Positions 42,738 to 51,408 of a DNA stretch of 64,000 nt are shown here, in pieces (positions within the stretch are counted from its first letter, which is position 1; every line of letters starts with the position of its first letter). The notes under the pieces were generated by a model. That model was not told the origin of the DNA, did no database searches, and saw nothing but the letters and a program-made list of their open reading frames with translations. This stretch comes from Oceanirhabdus seepicola (lineage in GTDB: Bacteria > Bacillota > Clostridia > Clostridiales > Clostridiaceae). The position numbers were made by a program, and so were the translations under genes. The stretch is taken from contig NZ_JAGSOJ010000002.1 of the NCBI RefSeq assembly GCF_023684385.1, positions 558,001-622,000 on the forward strand, read 5' to 3'.

Positions 42738-44651
42738 TTATAACAAATTTTCCCATTCAGAATAAAGATTGCTAAGTGAAGTTTTTAAATCTGAAAGCGT
42801 TTTTGTTACTTCTATGCTCTTAGTTGCATTAGAATACACTTCTTCTTTACAGAGGAGAGATTCATGTTCTTCTATACTTTCTTCTGTTTGTGCAATTTCT
42901 TTTTCAAGATTTTTAATCTTTAGCTGGAGTTTTTTCTCATCTTGTTTCTGTTGTTTAATTTTTTTCTTCTCAGCTTTCAATTTAGTCTTGGTCATTCCTT
43001 CTATAACTGAAATATCATCAAATCGTTTAGGATTATTTTTTTTCTCCACATAATAAGAATAATTACCTAGATATTGTTTGATTTCATATTCCTCTAGTTC
43101 CATGATTTTGTGAACGATTTTATTTAGGAAATATCTATCATGTGATATTACAAGCATTGTTCCTGAATAAGATAGCAATGCTTCTTCTAAAGCCTCTCTT
43201 GACATAATATCTAGATGATTTGTTGGCTCGTCTAATAAAAGAAAATTCGGTTTTGATAACATCAGTTTTAAGAGATTTATTCTGCATTTTTCTCCACCGC
43301 TTAAAGTCGAAATTTCTTTATACACATCATCTCCAAAGAAAAGAAATGATGCTAAAGCGCTTCTAACTTGTTGCTGATTTAATTTTGGAAAATCATCCCA
43401 CACTTCATCTAATATAGTTTTATTAGGAGTTAGATTTGATTGTTCTTGATCATAATAACCTATTTGGATGTTCCTTCCGTGGTGTATTTCCCCAGATTTG
43501 GGTGGAAGTTTGCTCATTATTAAATTAAAAAGTGTAGTTTTTCCACGACCATTTGATCCGATTAATGCAATTTTATCTTCTTTTTTAATGAAGAAATTAA
43601 CATTTGAGAAGAGATGATTATCACCGAAACTCATGCTAAGATCTTTACATTCTAATATATCATTACCACTGGTTATAGCAGGCTCAAATAATATCTTCTT
43701 AATCTTATGTTCCCTATCAGGTGAATCTACCCTCTCAATTTTATCAAGAGCTTTCTGACGGCTTTCTGCGGCTTTTATGCTCTTCTCACGATTGAAGGAC
43801 TTATATTTTTTTATAATATCTTCTTGTCTTTTTATTTCAGCTTGCTGAAGGTTAAAAGCTTTTAATTCCAGTTCATAATTCTTTTTCTTAAGTTCAATAA
43901 ACTGCGAATAGTTACCGTTATATATTTTGATTTTCCCATTAATAAGTTCTAAGGTCTTAGTTGTTATTGCATCTAAGAAAAATCTATCATGGGAAATGAT
44001 TAAAACAGTACCACTATATATTTTTAAATAAGACTCTAACCATTCAATGGCAGCAAGGTCTAAGTGGTTAGTTGGTTCATCGAGAAAAAGAATATCAGGT
44101 TTAGAGAGCAGGAGTTTACATAGAGCTACTCTTGTCTTTTGTCCTCCACTTAATATAGAAATATTTTTATCAAAATCCTCTTTCGTGAAACCTAAGCCAT
44201 ATAAAACTTTTGAAATTTCTGATCTGAATACATATCCACCTTCAATATCATATTGATCTCTCAAGCGAGTATAATTATCAATGACTTTGCTATGATACTC
44301 AGAATTGTCTTCATCAAATGGCTTGGCCATTTCTTCTTCTAATGCTGAAAGTTTATCTTCATAAGCAATTAATTTTGAAAATACTAAAATCATCTCATCA
44401 TATATAGTGTTACTTGAATCTAAAGAAAGATTTTGAGAAAGATATCCTAGCTCTTTTGATTTATCAATAAAAATATCACCAGAATCATAACCTAGGCGGC
44501 CAGTTAAAATTTTTACTAGTGTTGATTTTCCGGCTCCATTGCTACCTACAAAACCAACTTTTTCTCCCTCATTAATGGAAAATGTAACATCAGTTAAAAT
44601 TTCATCTATTCCATATAGCTTTTTAATTCCAGTACAACTAAAAGCTATCAT
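42738..44651 (-). CDS. ABC-F family ATPase
   Basis: Soluble protein of 637 residues with two ABC domains. Each has a Walker A (GSNGAGKSTLVK; GSNGRGKTTLFN), a signature (LSGGQKTRVAL; LSGGEKCRINL) and LDEPTNHLD. They are joined by the P-tract interdomain linker (FNLQQAEIKRQEDIIKKYKS), and a C-terminal coiled coil follows (about 550-635). ABC-F proteins act on the ribosome. Adjacency to rex resembles the Bacillus ydiF-rex order, so a housekeeping role is more likely than antibiotic resistance. It is divergent from rex. Confidence 0.9.
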   Translation of the reverse strand: MIAFSCTGIKKLYGIDEILTDVTFSINEGEKVGFVGSNGAGKSTLVKILTGRLGYDSGDIFIDKSKELGYLSQNLSLDSSNTIYDEMILVFSKLIAYEDKLSALEEEMAKPFDEDNSEYHSKVIDNYTRLRDQYDIEGGYVFRSEISKVLYGLGFTKEDFDKNISILSGGQKTRVALCKLLLSKPDILFLDEPTNHLDLAAIEWLESYLKIYSGTVLIISHDRFFLDAITTKTLELINGKIKIYNGNYSQFIELKKKNYELELKAFNLQQAEIKRQEDIIKKYKSFNREKSIKAAESRQKALDKIERVDSPDREHKIKKILFEPAITSGNDILECKDLSMSFGDNHLFSNVNFFIKKEDKIALIGSNGRGKTTLFNLIMSKLPPKSGEIHHGRNIQIGYYDQEQSNLTPNKTILDEVWDDFPKLNQQQVRSALASFLFFGDDVYKEISTLSGGEKCRINLLKLMLSKPNFLLLDEPTNHLDIMSREALEEALLSYSGTMLVISHDRYFLNKIVHKIMELEEYEIKQYLGNYSYYVEKKNNPKRFDDISVIEGMTKTKLKAEKKKIKQQKQDEKKLQLKIKNLEKEIAQTEESIEEHESLLCKEEVYSNATKSIEVTKTLSDLKTSLSNLYSEWENLL

Positions 44652-44930
44652 ATTTAATCACCTCAATCATTTAATTTGACTGAATTAAAAATCTGAAATT
44701 CAATCATTATAATATATATAAAAATGTGTTATACTTTTAACATATAATCCTTGTTAAACACTAAAAAAAAAGGTATATTTATATTAGTGAAATTTTTAGC
44801 TATAAACATACATATTTAGTTTATCATTTTATTGTGTTTTATAATAGTAGGAAAATGTGTTTATCTCGTAAAAAAATGATGTAATTATATAATTTAGACA
44901 TATGAAAAAAATAAACAAGACGGATGGCTA
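44652..44930. other. AT-rich divergent spacer upstream of the rex leader
   Basis: Contains TATAAT-like boxes near 44840 and 44888 but no convincing -35 partner. No gene is seen. Confidence 0.4.
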
Positions 44931-44935
44931 AGTGA

Positions 44936-45043
44936 TTTGATTATTTTCTGAGCACTCAATTGTGTGCATACTTACTGTATATATGGGATTGAGTAGCGAC
45001 CCCGAAAATCAAAAGGACCAGTAAGAGGACTGGGTTGTTTTTT
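44936..45043 (+). ncRNA. Structured leader or small RNA before rex, class not recognised
   Basis: An outer stem pairs TTTGAT-TA-TTTTC (44936-44948) with GAAAATCAAA (45004-45013). An inner stem pairs CTCAAT with ATTGAG. The junction is asymmetric: TGAGCA on one side, TAGCGACCCC on the other. Directly after it, CCAGT-AAGAGG-ACTGG with a T-rich tail (45018-45043) is a modest terminator. This is the layout of a riboswitch with expression platform, but the conserved bases match no class I know. Confidence 0.45.
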
Positions 45044-45122
45044 GAATGTGTCTTAAGGAGAGAATTGTAATGCTTTTACCGATAATTCAATATTTTGGTA
45101 AAATGGGAAGGGGAGAATTTTT

Positions 45123-45794
45123 TTGGAAAAAAAGAAGTATATATCTATGGCTGTGATAAAGAGGTTGCCTAAATATCACAGATATCTTAGAGAACTTTTA
45201 AGAAATGATGTTGACAGAATTTCTTCAAAGGAATTAAGTGAAAAAATTGGTTTCACAGCATCTCAAATCAGACAAGATTTGAATAACTTTGGAGACTTTG
45301 GACAACAGGGATATGGTTATAACGTAAGAGAACTGTATAAACAAATTGGTATAATACTGGGTTTAACAAAGGATTATAATACTATAATAATTGGAGCAGG
45401 TAACCTAGGGCAGGCAATTGCAAACTATTCTTATTTTAAATCTATAGGATTTAAATTGAAAGCTATTTTTGATAGAAACCCAAAATTAGTTGGACTTAAA
45501 ATAAGTGATGTTGAAGTAAAAGATACTGATAATTTAGAAGAGTTTCTGAAAAATAACGATATAGATGTAGGTATAATCTGTGTACCTAAGGAACATGCTC
45601 AAGGAATAAGTGAAGTTTTAACATCAAATGGTGTAGATGGGATATGGAATTTTGCACCTATTGATCTGAAAGTACCTAAGAATGTAATTGTGGAAAATGT
45701 TAATTTAAGTGAGAGTCTTCTAACATTATCATGTAGAATGAATGATAACCTAATGGGGAATAGAAGAAAAGTTAATGCAATTGATGAAATCTAA
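45123..45794 (+). CDS. rex: Redox-sensing transcriptional repressor Rex
   Basis: NADH/NAD+-sensing repressor of fermentation genes. The N-terminal winged helix (VIKRLPKYHRYLRELL; GFTASQIRQDLNNFGDFGQQGYGY) binds DNA and the Rossmann domain (IIIGAGNLGQAIANY) binds NAD(H). The start is taken as TTG at 45123 with GGAAGGGGAG upstream, giving 223 residues. An in-frame ATG eight codons in is less well placed. A Rex box lies in front of crt 386 bases downstream. Confidence 0.95.
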   Translation: MEKKKYISMAVIKRLPKYHRYLRELLRNDVDRISSKELSEKIGFTASQIRQDLNNFGDFGQQGYGYNVRELYKQIGIILGLTKDYNTIIIGAGNLGQAIANYSYFKSIGFKLKAIFDRNPKLVGLKISDVEVKDTDNLEEFLKNNDIDVGIICVPKEHAQGISEVLTSNGVDGIWNFAPIDLKVPKNVIVENVNLSESLLTLSCRMNDNLMGNRRKVNAIDEI

Positions 45795-45810
45795 TTTTAT
45801 AACAAACTGA

Positions 45811-45845
45811 GAACCTATAGAAAATTTATCTATAGGTTCTTTTAA
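45811..45845 (+). terminator. Terminator after rex
   Basis: GAACCTATAGA/TCTATAGGTTC stem followed by TTTTA. Confidence 0.85.
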
Positions 45846-45987
45846 TATTATAAATAGAAGAAAAAAATGGTTGTTGAAATTTAGTGAAATATTTACACAA
45901 GAAACTTTCAAAAATCGATCTTTACAAAAAGTAAATTGTTCAAACTCTTTACTAATTTTAAATAGATTAAATCTTAGTAATATTAGA

Positions 45988-46056
45988 GTAAATAACTAGT
46001 TAATATGCTAGTCTGGTTTGTGGCATTTTGATTTGTTATTTATTTTTATACGGTTC
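45988..46056 (+). repeat. Dispersed palindromic repeat, family 2, copy 3 (decayed)
   Basis: Shares AAATAACTAGT and TTGTTATTTATTTTTATA with 1510-1589, but the middle has diverged. Confidence 0.5.
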
Positions 46057-46099
46057 AATAATCAAAGAATTCAGAGTTGAGAAAAAATTTATAAATTTA

Positions 46100-46139
46100 T
46101 CAACAATATTGTTGAAATAAAAGATAATGATGTTATAAT
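46100..46139 (+). promoter_or_regulatory. Promoter of the crt operon with overlapping palindrome
   Basis: TTGAAA, 16 bases, TATAAT (46112-46139). The perfect palindrome TCAACAATATTGTTGA (46100-46115) covers the -35 box and could be an operator. Its regulator is unknown. Confidence 0.6.
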
Positions 46140-46179
46140 GTAATTGGAAGTGGAAACTTCTAGATTATTTTGCCCAATC

Positions 46180-46197
46180 TTGTTATAAAGTTAACAA
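46180..46197. promoter_or_regulatory. Rex operator before crt
   Basis: TTGTTATAAAGTTAACAA matches the Rex consensus TTGTTAA-N4-TTAACAA at all but one position. It lies about 40 bases after the TATAAT box and would block elongation or a second promoter. Confidence 0.8.
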
Positions 46198-46294
46198 TCC
46201 AAACAATCATTCAAGGCTAGACATACAATGATTCATAAAAGTTTATATTCAATAAAAGTGGTAGAATTCAACATGTTCTAGGAGATGAGTAATT

Positions 46295-47071
46295 ATGTAT
46301 GAAAATATTAAGTTATCTATAGAAAGTGGTATTGCTACTATTACTATGGATAGACCACAAGCCTTAAACGCATTAAATTCTCAAACTTTAAAAGAATTAA
46401 ATAATGTAATCGATGAAGTACAGGGAAATGACGATGTTAGAGTCGTTATTATCACTGGAAATGGTAAGTCATTTGTAGCTGGTGCAGATATTTCAGAAAT
46501 GAAAGATCTTAACAGTATACAAGGCAGAAAATTTGGTCTTCTGGGAAATAAGATTTTTAGAAGATTAGAATTGATGGAAAAACCAGTTATCGCAGCGGTT
46601 AACGGATTTGCCCTTGGTGGTGGATGCGAATTATCTATGGCATGCGATATAAGAATTGCTAGTTCGAAAGCTAAATTTGGACAACCAGAGGTATCATTAG
46701 GTATTACACCGGGATTTGGTGGTACACAAAGATTAGCTCGTTTAGTTGGTGTAGGAAAAGCTAAAGAACTTATATTTACAGGTGATATTATAAGAGCTGA
46801 TGAGGCTTTAAGAATTGGGCTTGTAAATAGCGTGGTTGAACCAGAAGAACTTATGAATGTGGCTAAAGATATGGCTGAAAAAATAAAAAATAACGCTCCA
46901 ATAGCTGTTGCATACTCTAAGGTAGCAATTAATAGAGGGGTTGAAGTTGATATAGAAACAGGACTTATGTATGAAGGGGAAGTATTTGGTTCTTGCTTTA
47001 GTACAGAAGATCAAGAAGAAGGAATGAGTGCATTCCTAGAAAAAAGAGAAAAATCCTTCAAAAATAGATAG
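46295..47071 (+). CDS. crt: 3-hydroxybutyryl-CoA dehydratase (crotonase)
   Basis: Enoyl-CoA hydratase family enzyme of 258 residues that interconverts 3-hydroxybutyryl-CoA and crotonyl-CoA. Fold markers are GKSFVAGADISEM (CoA/oxyanion site), NGFALGGGCELSMACD with the first catalytic Glu, and GQPEVSLGITPGFGG with the second. TAGGAGATG precedes the ATG. It is the first gene of the classical butyrate operon. Confidence 0.95.
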   Translation: MYENIKLSIESGIATITMDRPQALNALNSQTLKELNNVIDEVQGNDDVRVVIITGNGKSFVAGADISEMKDLNSIQGRKFGLLGNKIFRRLELMEKPVIAAVNGFALGGGCELSMACDIRIASSKAKFGQPEVSLGITPGFGGTQRLARLVGVGKAKELIFTGDIIRADEALRIGLVNSVVEPEELMNVAKDMAEKIKNNAPIAVAYSKVAINRGVEVDIETGLMYEGEVFGSCFSTEDQEEGMSAFLEKREKSFKNR

Positions 47072-47084
47072 GGGAGGCTTAAAA

Positions 47085-48224
47085 ATGATATTTGAATTAA
47101 CGAGAGAACAACAATATGTTAGACAAATGATGAGAGAATTCGCAGAAAATGAAGTAAAGCCAATAGCGGCTGAAATAGATGAAACAGAAAGATTTCCAAT
47201 TGAAAATGTTGAGAAAATGGCTAAATTAAATGTAATGGGTATTCCAATTTCAACAGAATTTGGTGGAGCTGGTGGAGATAATATTTCATATGCAATCGCA
47301 GTTGAAGAATTATCAAGAGTATGTGGTAGTACAGGAGTTATATTATCTGCTCATATGTCTTTATGTACAGCTGTTGTAAATCAATTTGGAACAGCAGAAC
47401 AAAAGGAAAAATACCTTCATGATTTAGCACAAGGTAAGAAAATTGGTGCTTTTGGATTAACAGAGCCAAATGCTGGTACAGATGCTGCAGGTCAACAAAC
47501 AACAGCAGTAGAAGATGGTGATAATTACATATTAAATGGTCAAAAAATATTTATCACAAATGGTGGAGCTGCAGATACTTTCATAGTTTTTGCAATGACT
47601 GATAAATCTAAAGGACTTAAAGGAATTAGTGCTTTTATAGTAGAGAAAGGTTTCAAAGGATTCTCAATTGGTAAAGTTGAGGACAAAATGGGTATCAGAG
47701 CATCTTCAACTACTGAATTAGTTTTCGAAGATTGTGTTGTACCTAAAGAAAATCTTCTTGGAAAATTAGGTAAAGGATTCTCTATTGCTATGAAGACTCT
47801 TGACGGTGGAAGAATTGGTATTGCTGCTCAAGCGTTAGGTTTAGCTCAAGGAGCATACGATGAGTGTATTAAATATATGAAAGAAAGAAAGCAGTTTGGT
47901 AGATCAATTGCTAAATTCCAAGGATTACAGTGGATGATTGCAGATATGAACGTTAAGATAGAAGCTGCTAGATTATTAGTATATAAGGCTGCTTACTTGA
48001 AAGATAAGGGTCTTCCATTTAGTGCAGATGCAGCTAGAGCAAAACTTTATGCGGCAGAAGTTGCAATGGAAGTTACAACTAAAGCGGTTCAGATTCATGG
48101 TGGATACGGATATACTAAAGAGTATCCATTAGAAAGAATGATGAGAGATGCTAAGATTACTGAGATTTATGAAGGGACTTCTGAAGTTCAAAAAATGGTA
48201 ATCGCAGCTCATGAATTGAAATAG
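47085..48224 (+). CDS. bcd: Butyryl-CoA dehydrogenase
   Basis: FAD enzyme of 379 residues that reduces crotonyl-CoA to butyryl-CoA. Paired with EtfAB in clostridia it bifurcates electrons from NADH to crotonyl-CoA and ferredoxin. Typical blocks are GAFGLTEPNAGTDAAGQQT, MGIRASSTTELVFEDC and the catalytic Glu in IYEGTSE (about residue 363). GGGGAGG precedes the ATG, 13 bases after crt. It takes crotonyl-CoA both from Crt and from lysine via Kal. Confidence 0.96.
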   Translation: MIFELTREQQYVRQMMREFAENEVKPIAAEIDETERFPIENVEKMAKLNVMGIPISTEFGGAGGDNISYAIAVEELSRVCGSTGVILSAHMSLCTAVVNQFGTAEQKEKYLHDLAQGKKIGAFGLTEPNAGTDAAGQQTTAVEDGDNYILNGQKIFITNGGAADTFIVFAMTDKSKGLKGISAFIVEKGFKGFSIGKVEDKMGIRASSTTELVFEDCVVPKENLLGKLGKGFSIAMKTLDGGRIGIAAQALGLAQGAYDECIKYMKERKQFGRSIAKFQGLQWMIADMNVKIEAARLLVYKAAYLKDKGLPFSADAARAKLYAAEVAMEVTTKAVQIHGGYGYTKEYPLERMMRDAKITEIYEGTSEVQKMVIAAHELK

Positions 48225-48234
48225 GAGGGCTCTA

Positions 48235-49017
48235 ATGATGAAAATAGTTGTTTGTATAAAACAAGTTCCAGATACTACAGAAGTAAGGATTGATCCAGTT
48301 AAAGGTACTCTTATCAGAGATGGAGTACGTTCAATAATGAATCCAGAGGATAAAAATGCATTAGAAGGTGCGTTATCATTAAAAGATACTAACGGTGCAC
48401 ATGTAACAGTAATTACAATGGGACCACCACAAGCTGAGGCAGTATTAAGAGAAGCTATGGCTATGGGAGCTGATGAAGGAGTTCTTATTTCAGATAGAGC
48501 TTTTGCAGGAGCAGATACATTAGCTACTTCTTACGCATTAGCTGAAGCAATAAGAAAATTAGATGCTGACATAGTATTTGCAGGTAGACAAGCTATTGAT
48601 GGAGATACAGCTCAAGTAGGTCCAGAAATTGCAGAGCATTTAAATATGCCTCAAATCACTTATGTTGAAGAAGTAGAAATTATCGGTGAAGAATTAAAGG
48701 TTCAAAGATCATGGGAAGATGGTTATGATATCATAAGAGTTAAAACTCCAGTTCTTTTAACAGCTATTAAAGAACTTAATTTCCCAAGATACATGAACGT
48801 TAAAAATATATTCCAAATATTCTCAAAGGATATTATAAAGTGGAATGCAGATGATTTAAATTGTGATAGAACAAAAATCGGATTAAAAGGTTCTCCTACT
48901 AAAGTTAAGAGATCTTCTACTAAAGAAACAAAAGGCCAAGGGGAGATCATAAATGCCTCTCCAAAGGAAGCTGCAGAAATAGCGGTAAATAGATTAAAAG
49001 AGAAACACTACATTTAA
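48235..49017 (+). CDS. etfB: Electron transfer flavoprotein beta subunit
   Basis: Partner of EtfA and Bcd in the bifurcating complex; it holds the flavin at which NADH electrons divide. The 260-residue protein begins MKIVVCIKQVPDTTEVRIDP and has AGRQAIDGDTAQVGPEIAEHL. Two adjacent ATGs (48235 and 48238) follow GGAGGG. Either fits, and the second gives the family-typical start. Confidence 0.95.
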   Translation: MMKIVVCIKQVPDTTEVRIDPVKGTLIRDGVRSIMNPEDKNALEGALSLKDTNGAHVTVITMGPPQAEAVLREAMAMGADEGVLISDRAFAGADTLATSYALAEAIRKLDADIVFAGRQAIDGDTAQVGPEIAEHLNMPQITYVEEVEIIGEELKVQRSWEDGYDIIRVKTPVLLTAIKELNFPRYMNVKNIFQIFSKDIIKWNADDLNCDRTKIGLKGSPTKVKRSSTKETKGQGEIINASPKEAAEIAVNRLKEKHYI

Positions 49018-49037
49018 GGCCAAGAGGAGGGGAAATT

Positions 49038-50045
49038 ATGAACTTAACAGATTATAAAGGTGTTTGGGTATTTGCTGAACAGAGAGATGGAGAATTACAA
49101 AAGGTTTCTTTAGAATTATTAGGAAAAGGTAGAGAAATCGCTGATAAAATAGGAACAGAGTTATGTGCTGTATTATTAGGAAGAGACCTAGATGATATGG
49201 TTAAAGAATTAGGAGCTTATGGTGCAGATAGAGTTATCGTTTGTGAGCATGAGTTACTACATCACTATACTACTGATGCATATACTAAGGTTATATGTGA
49301 CTTAGTAGAAGAGAAGAAACCAGAAATTATGTTTGTTGGTGCTTCATATATTGGAAGAGATTTAGGTCCAAGAATTGCATGTAGAGTTGAAACTGGATTA
49401 ACAGCTGACTGTACAGCACTTGATGTTGAAGATGAGACTAATAATCTTCTTATGACTAGACCTGCATTTGGTGGTAACCTTATGGCTACAATTATATGTG
49501 CTGATCATAGACCACAGTGTGCTACAATTAGACCAGGGGTGTTCTCAAAGCAAGAGAGAGATGAAAATAGAGAGTTTATTACTGAAAAATATAATGTTGA
49601 ACTAAGTGAAGATGATATTAGAACAAAGGTTGAAGAAGTTGTTAAGGTTGCTAAAGAAGTTGCTGATATCACTGAAGCAGATTTCATCGTTTCAGGTGGT
49701 AGAGGAGTAGGTAACGCTGAAAACTTCAAGCTTCTTGAAGAACTTGCAGGTGTTTTAGGTGGAGTTGTTGGTGCTTCTAGAGCTGCTGTTGATAACGAGT
49801 GGATTGATAAGTCACTTCAAGTTGGTCAAACAGGAAAAACAGTTAGACCACAAATATATATAGCTTGTGGTATCTCAGGAGCTATTCAACATTTAGCTGG
49901 AATGCAAGATGCTGACTTTATCATAGCTGTTAACAAAGATGCAGATGCACCTATGATGAAGGCTGCAGACGTTGCTCTTGTTGGAGATTTGAAAAAGATC
50001 GTACCAGAGTTAATCGAGCAAATAAAAGCAAGAAAAGAACAGTAG
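49038..50045 (+). CDS. etfA: Electron transfer flavoprotein alpha subunit
   Basis: Alpha subunit of 335 residues with the C-terminal FAD domain: VSGGRGVGNAENFKLLEELA, GASRAAVDNEWIDKSLQVGQTG and YIACGISGAIQHLAGM. It shuttles electrons to Bcd. AGAGGAGGGG precedes the ATG. A copy of the palindromic element starts just after the stop, separating it from hbd. Confidence 0.95.
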   Translation: MNLTDYKGVWVFAEQRDGELQKVSLELLGKGREIADKIGTELCAVLLGRDLDDMVKELGAYGADRVIVCEHELLHHYTTDAYTKVICDLVEEKKPEIMFVGASYIGRDLGPRIACRVETGLTADCTALDVEDETNNLLMTRPAFGGNLMATIICADHRPQCATIRPGVFSKQERDENREFITEKYNVELSEDDIRTKVEEVVKVAKEVADITEADFIVSGGRGVGNAENFKLLEELAGVLGGVVGASRAAVDNEWIDKSLQVGQTGKTVRPQIYIACGISGAIQHLAGMQDADFIIAVNKDADAPMMKAADVALVGDLKKIVPELIEQIKARKEQ

Positions 50046-50048
50046 ATA

Positions 50049-50316
50049 AAAACATAGTTGAGAGTTGAAAGTTGAGAGTGGAGAACGATGGATGGTTCTG
50101 ACCGAAAGGTCAGAACCTACATTGTTATTATTTTTTAGACAAAAAAAGGGTTTTACTTATTCATCTTTAGATGAAATGTTGTATTTAAAATACAAGGTTT
50201 CATCTAAAGATGAAACGAGTAAATGCCTATTGTTCTATAATTGATAAAATGCAGTTTCTGCGTATGCAGAAACATCCGACGTTCTCAACTCTCAACTCAC
50301 CACTCTCCACTTGTTT
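50049..50316 (+). repeat. Modular palindromic element (family 1), copy G (best full copy)
   Basis: Left heptads are GTTGAGA, GTTGAAA, GTTGAGA, GTGGAGA then ACG. GGTTCTGACC/GGTCAGAACC hairpin follows. The cloverleaf at 50151-50223 is TTTACT, hairpins TTCATC/GATGAA, TTGTATTT/AATACAA and GTTTCATCTAAAGATGAAAC, then GAGTAAA. The hairpin GTTTCTGCGTATGCAGAAAC and the right arm CGTTCTCAACTC...CACTCTCCACTTG follow. It lies inside the etfA-hbd spacer, within an operon, and would be transcribed. Confidence 0.92.
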
Positions 50317-50377
50317 AAGGTTTTTTATTTTTCGATGTGCACACAGAGTGTGCAATAAAAAACAAGGGGGCTTAACT

Positions 50378-51226
50378 ATGAAAAAGATTTGTGTATTAGG
50401 AGCTGGAACAATGGGAGCGGGAATCGCTCAAGTTTTTGCTTCAAAAGGGTATGAGGTTATTTTAAGAGATATTAAGGATGAATATGTTGATAAAGGAATA
50501 GCGTTCATTACAAAATCTCTTGATAGATTAGTTAAGAAGGAAAAGATAACAGAAGAGAAAAAAGAAGAAATTTTAAGCAATATATCAGGAACTACAGATA
50601 TTAAGCTTGTAGATGACTGTGATCTTATCATTGAAGCTGCTGTAGAAAATATGGAAATCAAGAAAAAGATATTTAAGGAATTAGATGAGATTTGTAAAGA
50701 AGAAACAATTCTAGCATCTAATACTTCATCTTTATCTATAACAGAAATAGCGGCAGCTACAAATAGACCAGAAAAGGTAATAGGAATGCATTTCTTTAAT
50801 CCTGCGCCTGTAATGAAACTTGTTGAAATTATTAAAGGAATAGCTACTTCAGATGAAACGTTTGAGAAGATAAAGGGATTGTCTGAAGATATAGCAAAAG
50901 AGCCTGTGGAGGTTGCAGAAGCACCAGGGTTTGTTGTAAATAGAATACTTATTCCAATGATAAATGAAGCGGTTGGAATATATGCTGAAGGAATTGCAAG
51001 TGTAGAAGATATTGATAGAGCTATGAAGTTTGGAGCAAATCATCCTATGGGGCCATTAGCTTTAGGTGATTTAATTGGACTAGATGTTGTTCTTGCTATA
51101 ATGGATGTAATGTTAAAAGAAACTGGAGATCCAAAGTATAGAGCACACACATTATTAAGAAAATATGTAAGAGCTGGTTGGTTGGGAAGAAAGACTAAAA
51201 AAGGTTTCTACGATTATAATAAATAA
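50378..51226 (+). CDS. hbd: 3-hydroxybutyryl-CoA dehydrogenase
   Basis: NAD(P)-dependent enzyme of 282 residues that reduces acetoacetyl-CoA to 3-hydroxybutyryl-CoA. The Rossmann site is [18 protein letters not shown]. The catalytic region is [13 protein letters not shown] with [17 protein letters not shown], and [16 protein letters not shown] follows. The ATG at 50378 is chosen with AAGGGGG upstream. A longer frame from 50210 runs through the repeat element. A thiolase gene is not in the window. A terminator follows. Confidence 0.95.
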   Translation: MKKICVLGAGTMGAGIAQVFASKGYEVILRDIKDEYVDKGIAFITKSLDRLVKKEKITEEKKEEILSNISGTTDIKLVDDCDLIIEAAVENMEIKKKIFKELDEICKEETILASNTSSLSITEIAAATNRPEKVIGMHFFNPAPVMKLVEIIKGIATSDETFEKIKGLSEDIAKEPVEVAEAPGFVVNRILIPMINEAVGIYAEGIASVEDIDRAMKFGANHPMGPLALGDLIGLDVVLAIMDVMLKETGDPKYRAHTLLRKYVRAGWLGRKTKKGFYDYNK

Positions 51227-51238
51227 TGTAATAAATAA

Positions 51239-51274
51239 AAAACCTGCTGTCTAGGTAAACAGCAGGTTTTTATT
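51239..51274 (+). terminator. Terminator after hbd
   Basis: AACCTGCTGT/ACAGCAGGTT stem plus a T run. Confidence 0.9.
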
Positions 51275-51408
51275 ATTAAGAAAATTCGAAATAAACAACA
51301 AGTGAAAAATGCGACGGATATATCAGCAGTGTCGTTTAAAATGAAGAGAGGAGAGGTAGGCGATCTTTGAGTTTGAAATTAAATCTCTAAAATCGTCAAC
51401 AAACAAAA

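Noticed and set aside
42738..44651. Antibiotic-resistance ABC-F protein
   Set aside because: The neighbourhood with rex and the general architecture fit a housekeeping Uup/YdiF-type protein; resistance types cannot be told by eye.
44936..45043. Known riboswitch classes (SAM, TPP, THF, c-di-GMP, M-box, T-box, preQ1) for the rex leader
   Set aside because: None of their conserved core blocks can be found; it is left unclassified.
50210..50377. N-terminal extension of hbd
   Set aside because: The open frame runs through palindromic copy G, and the proper ribosome site and conserved Rossmann start are at 50378.
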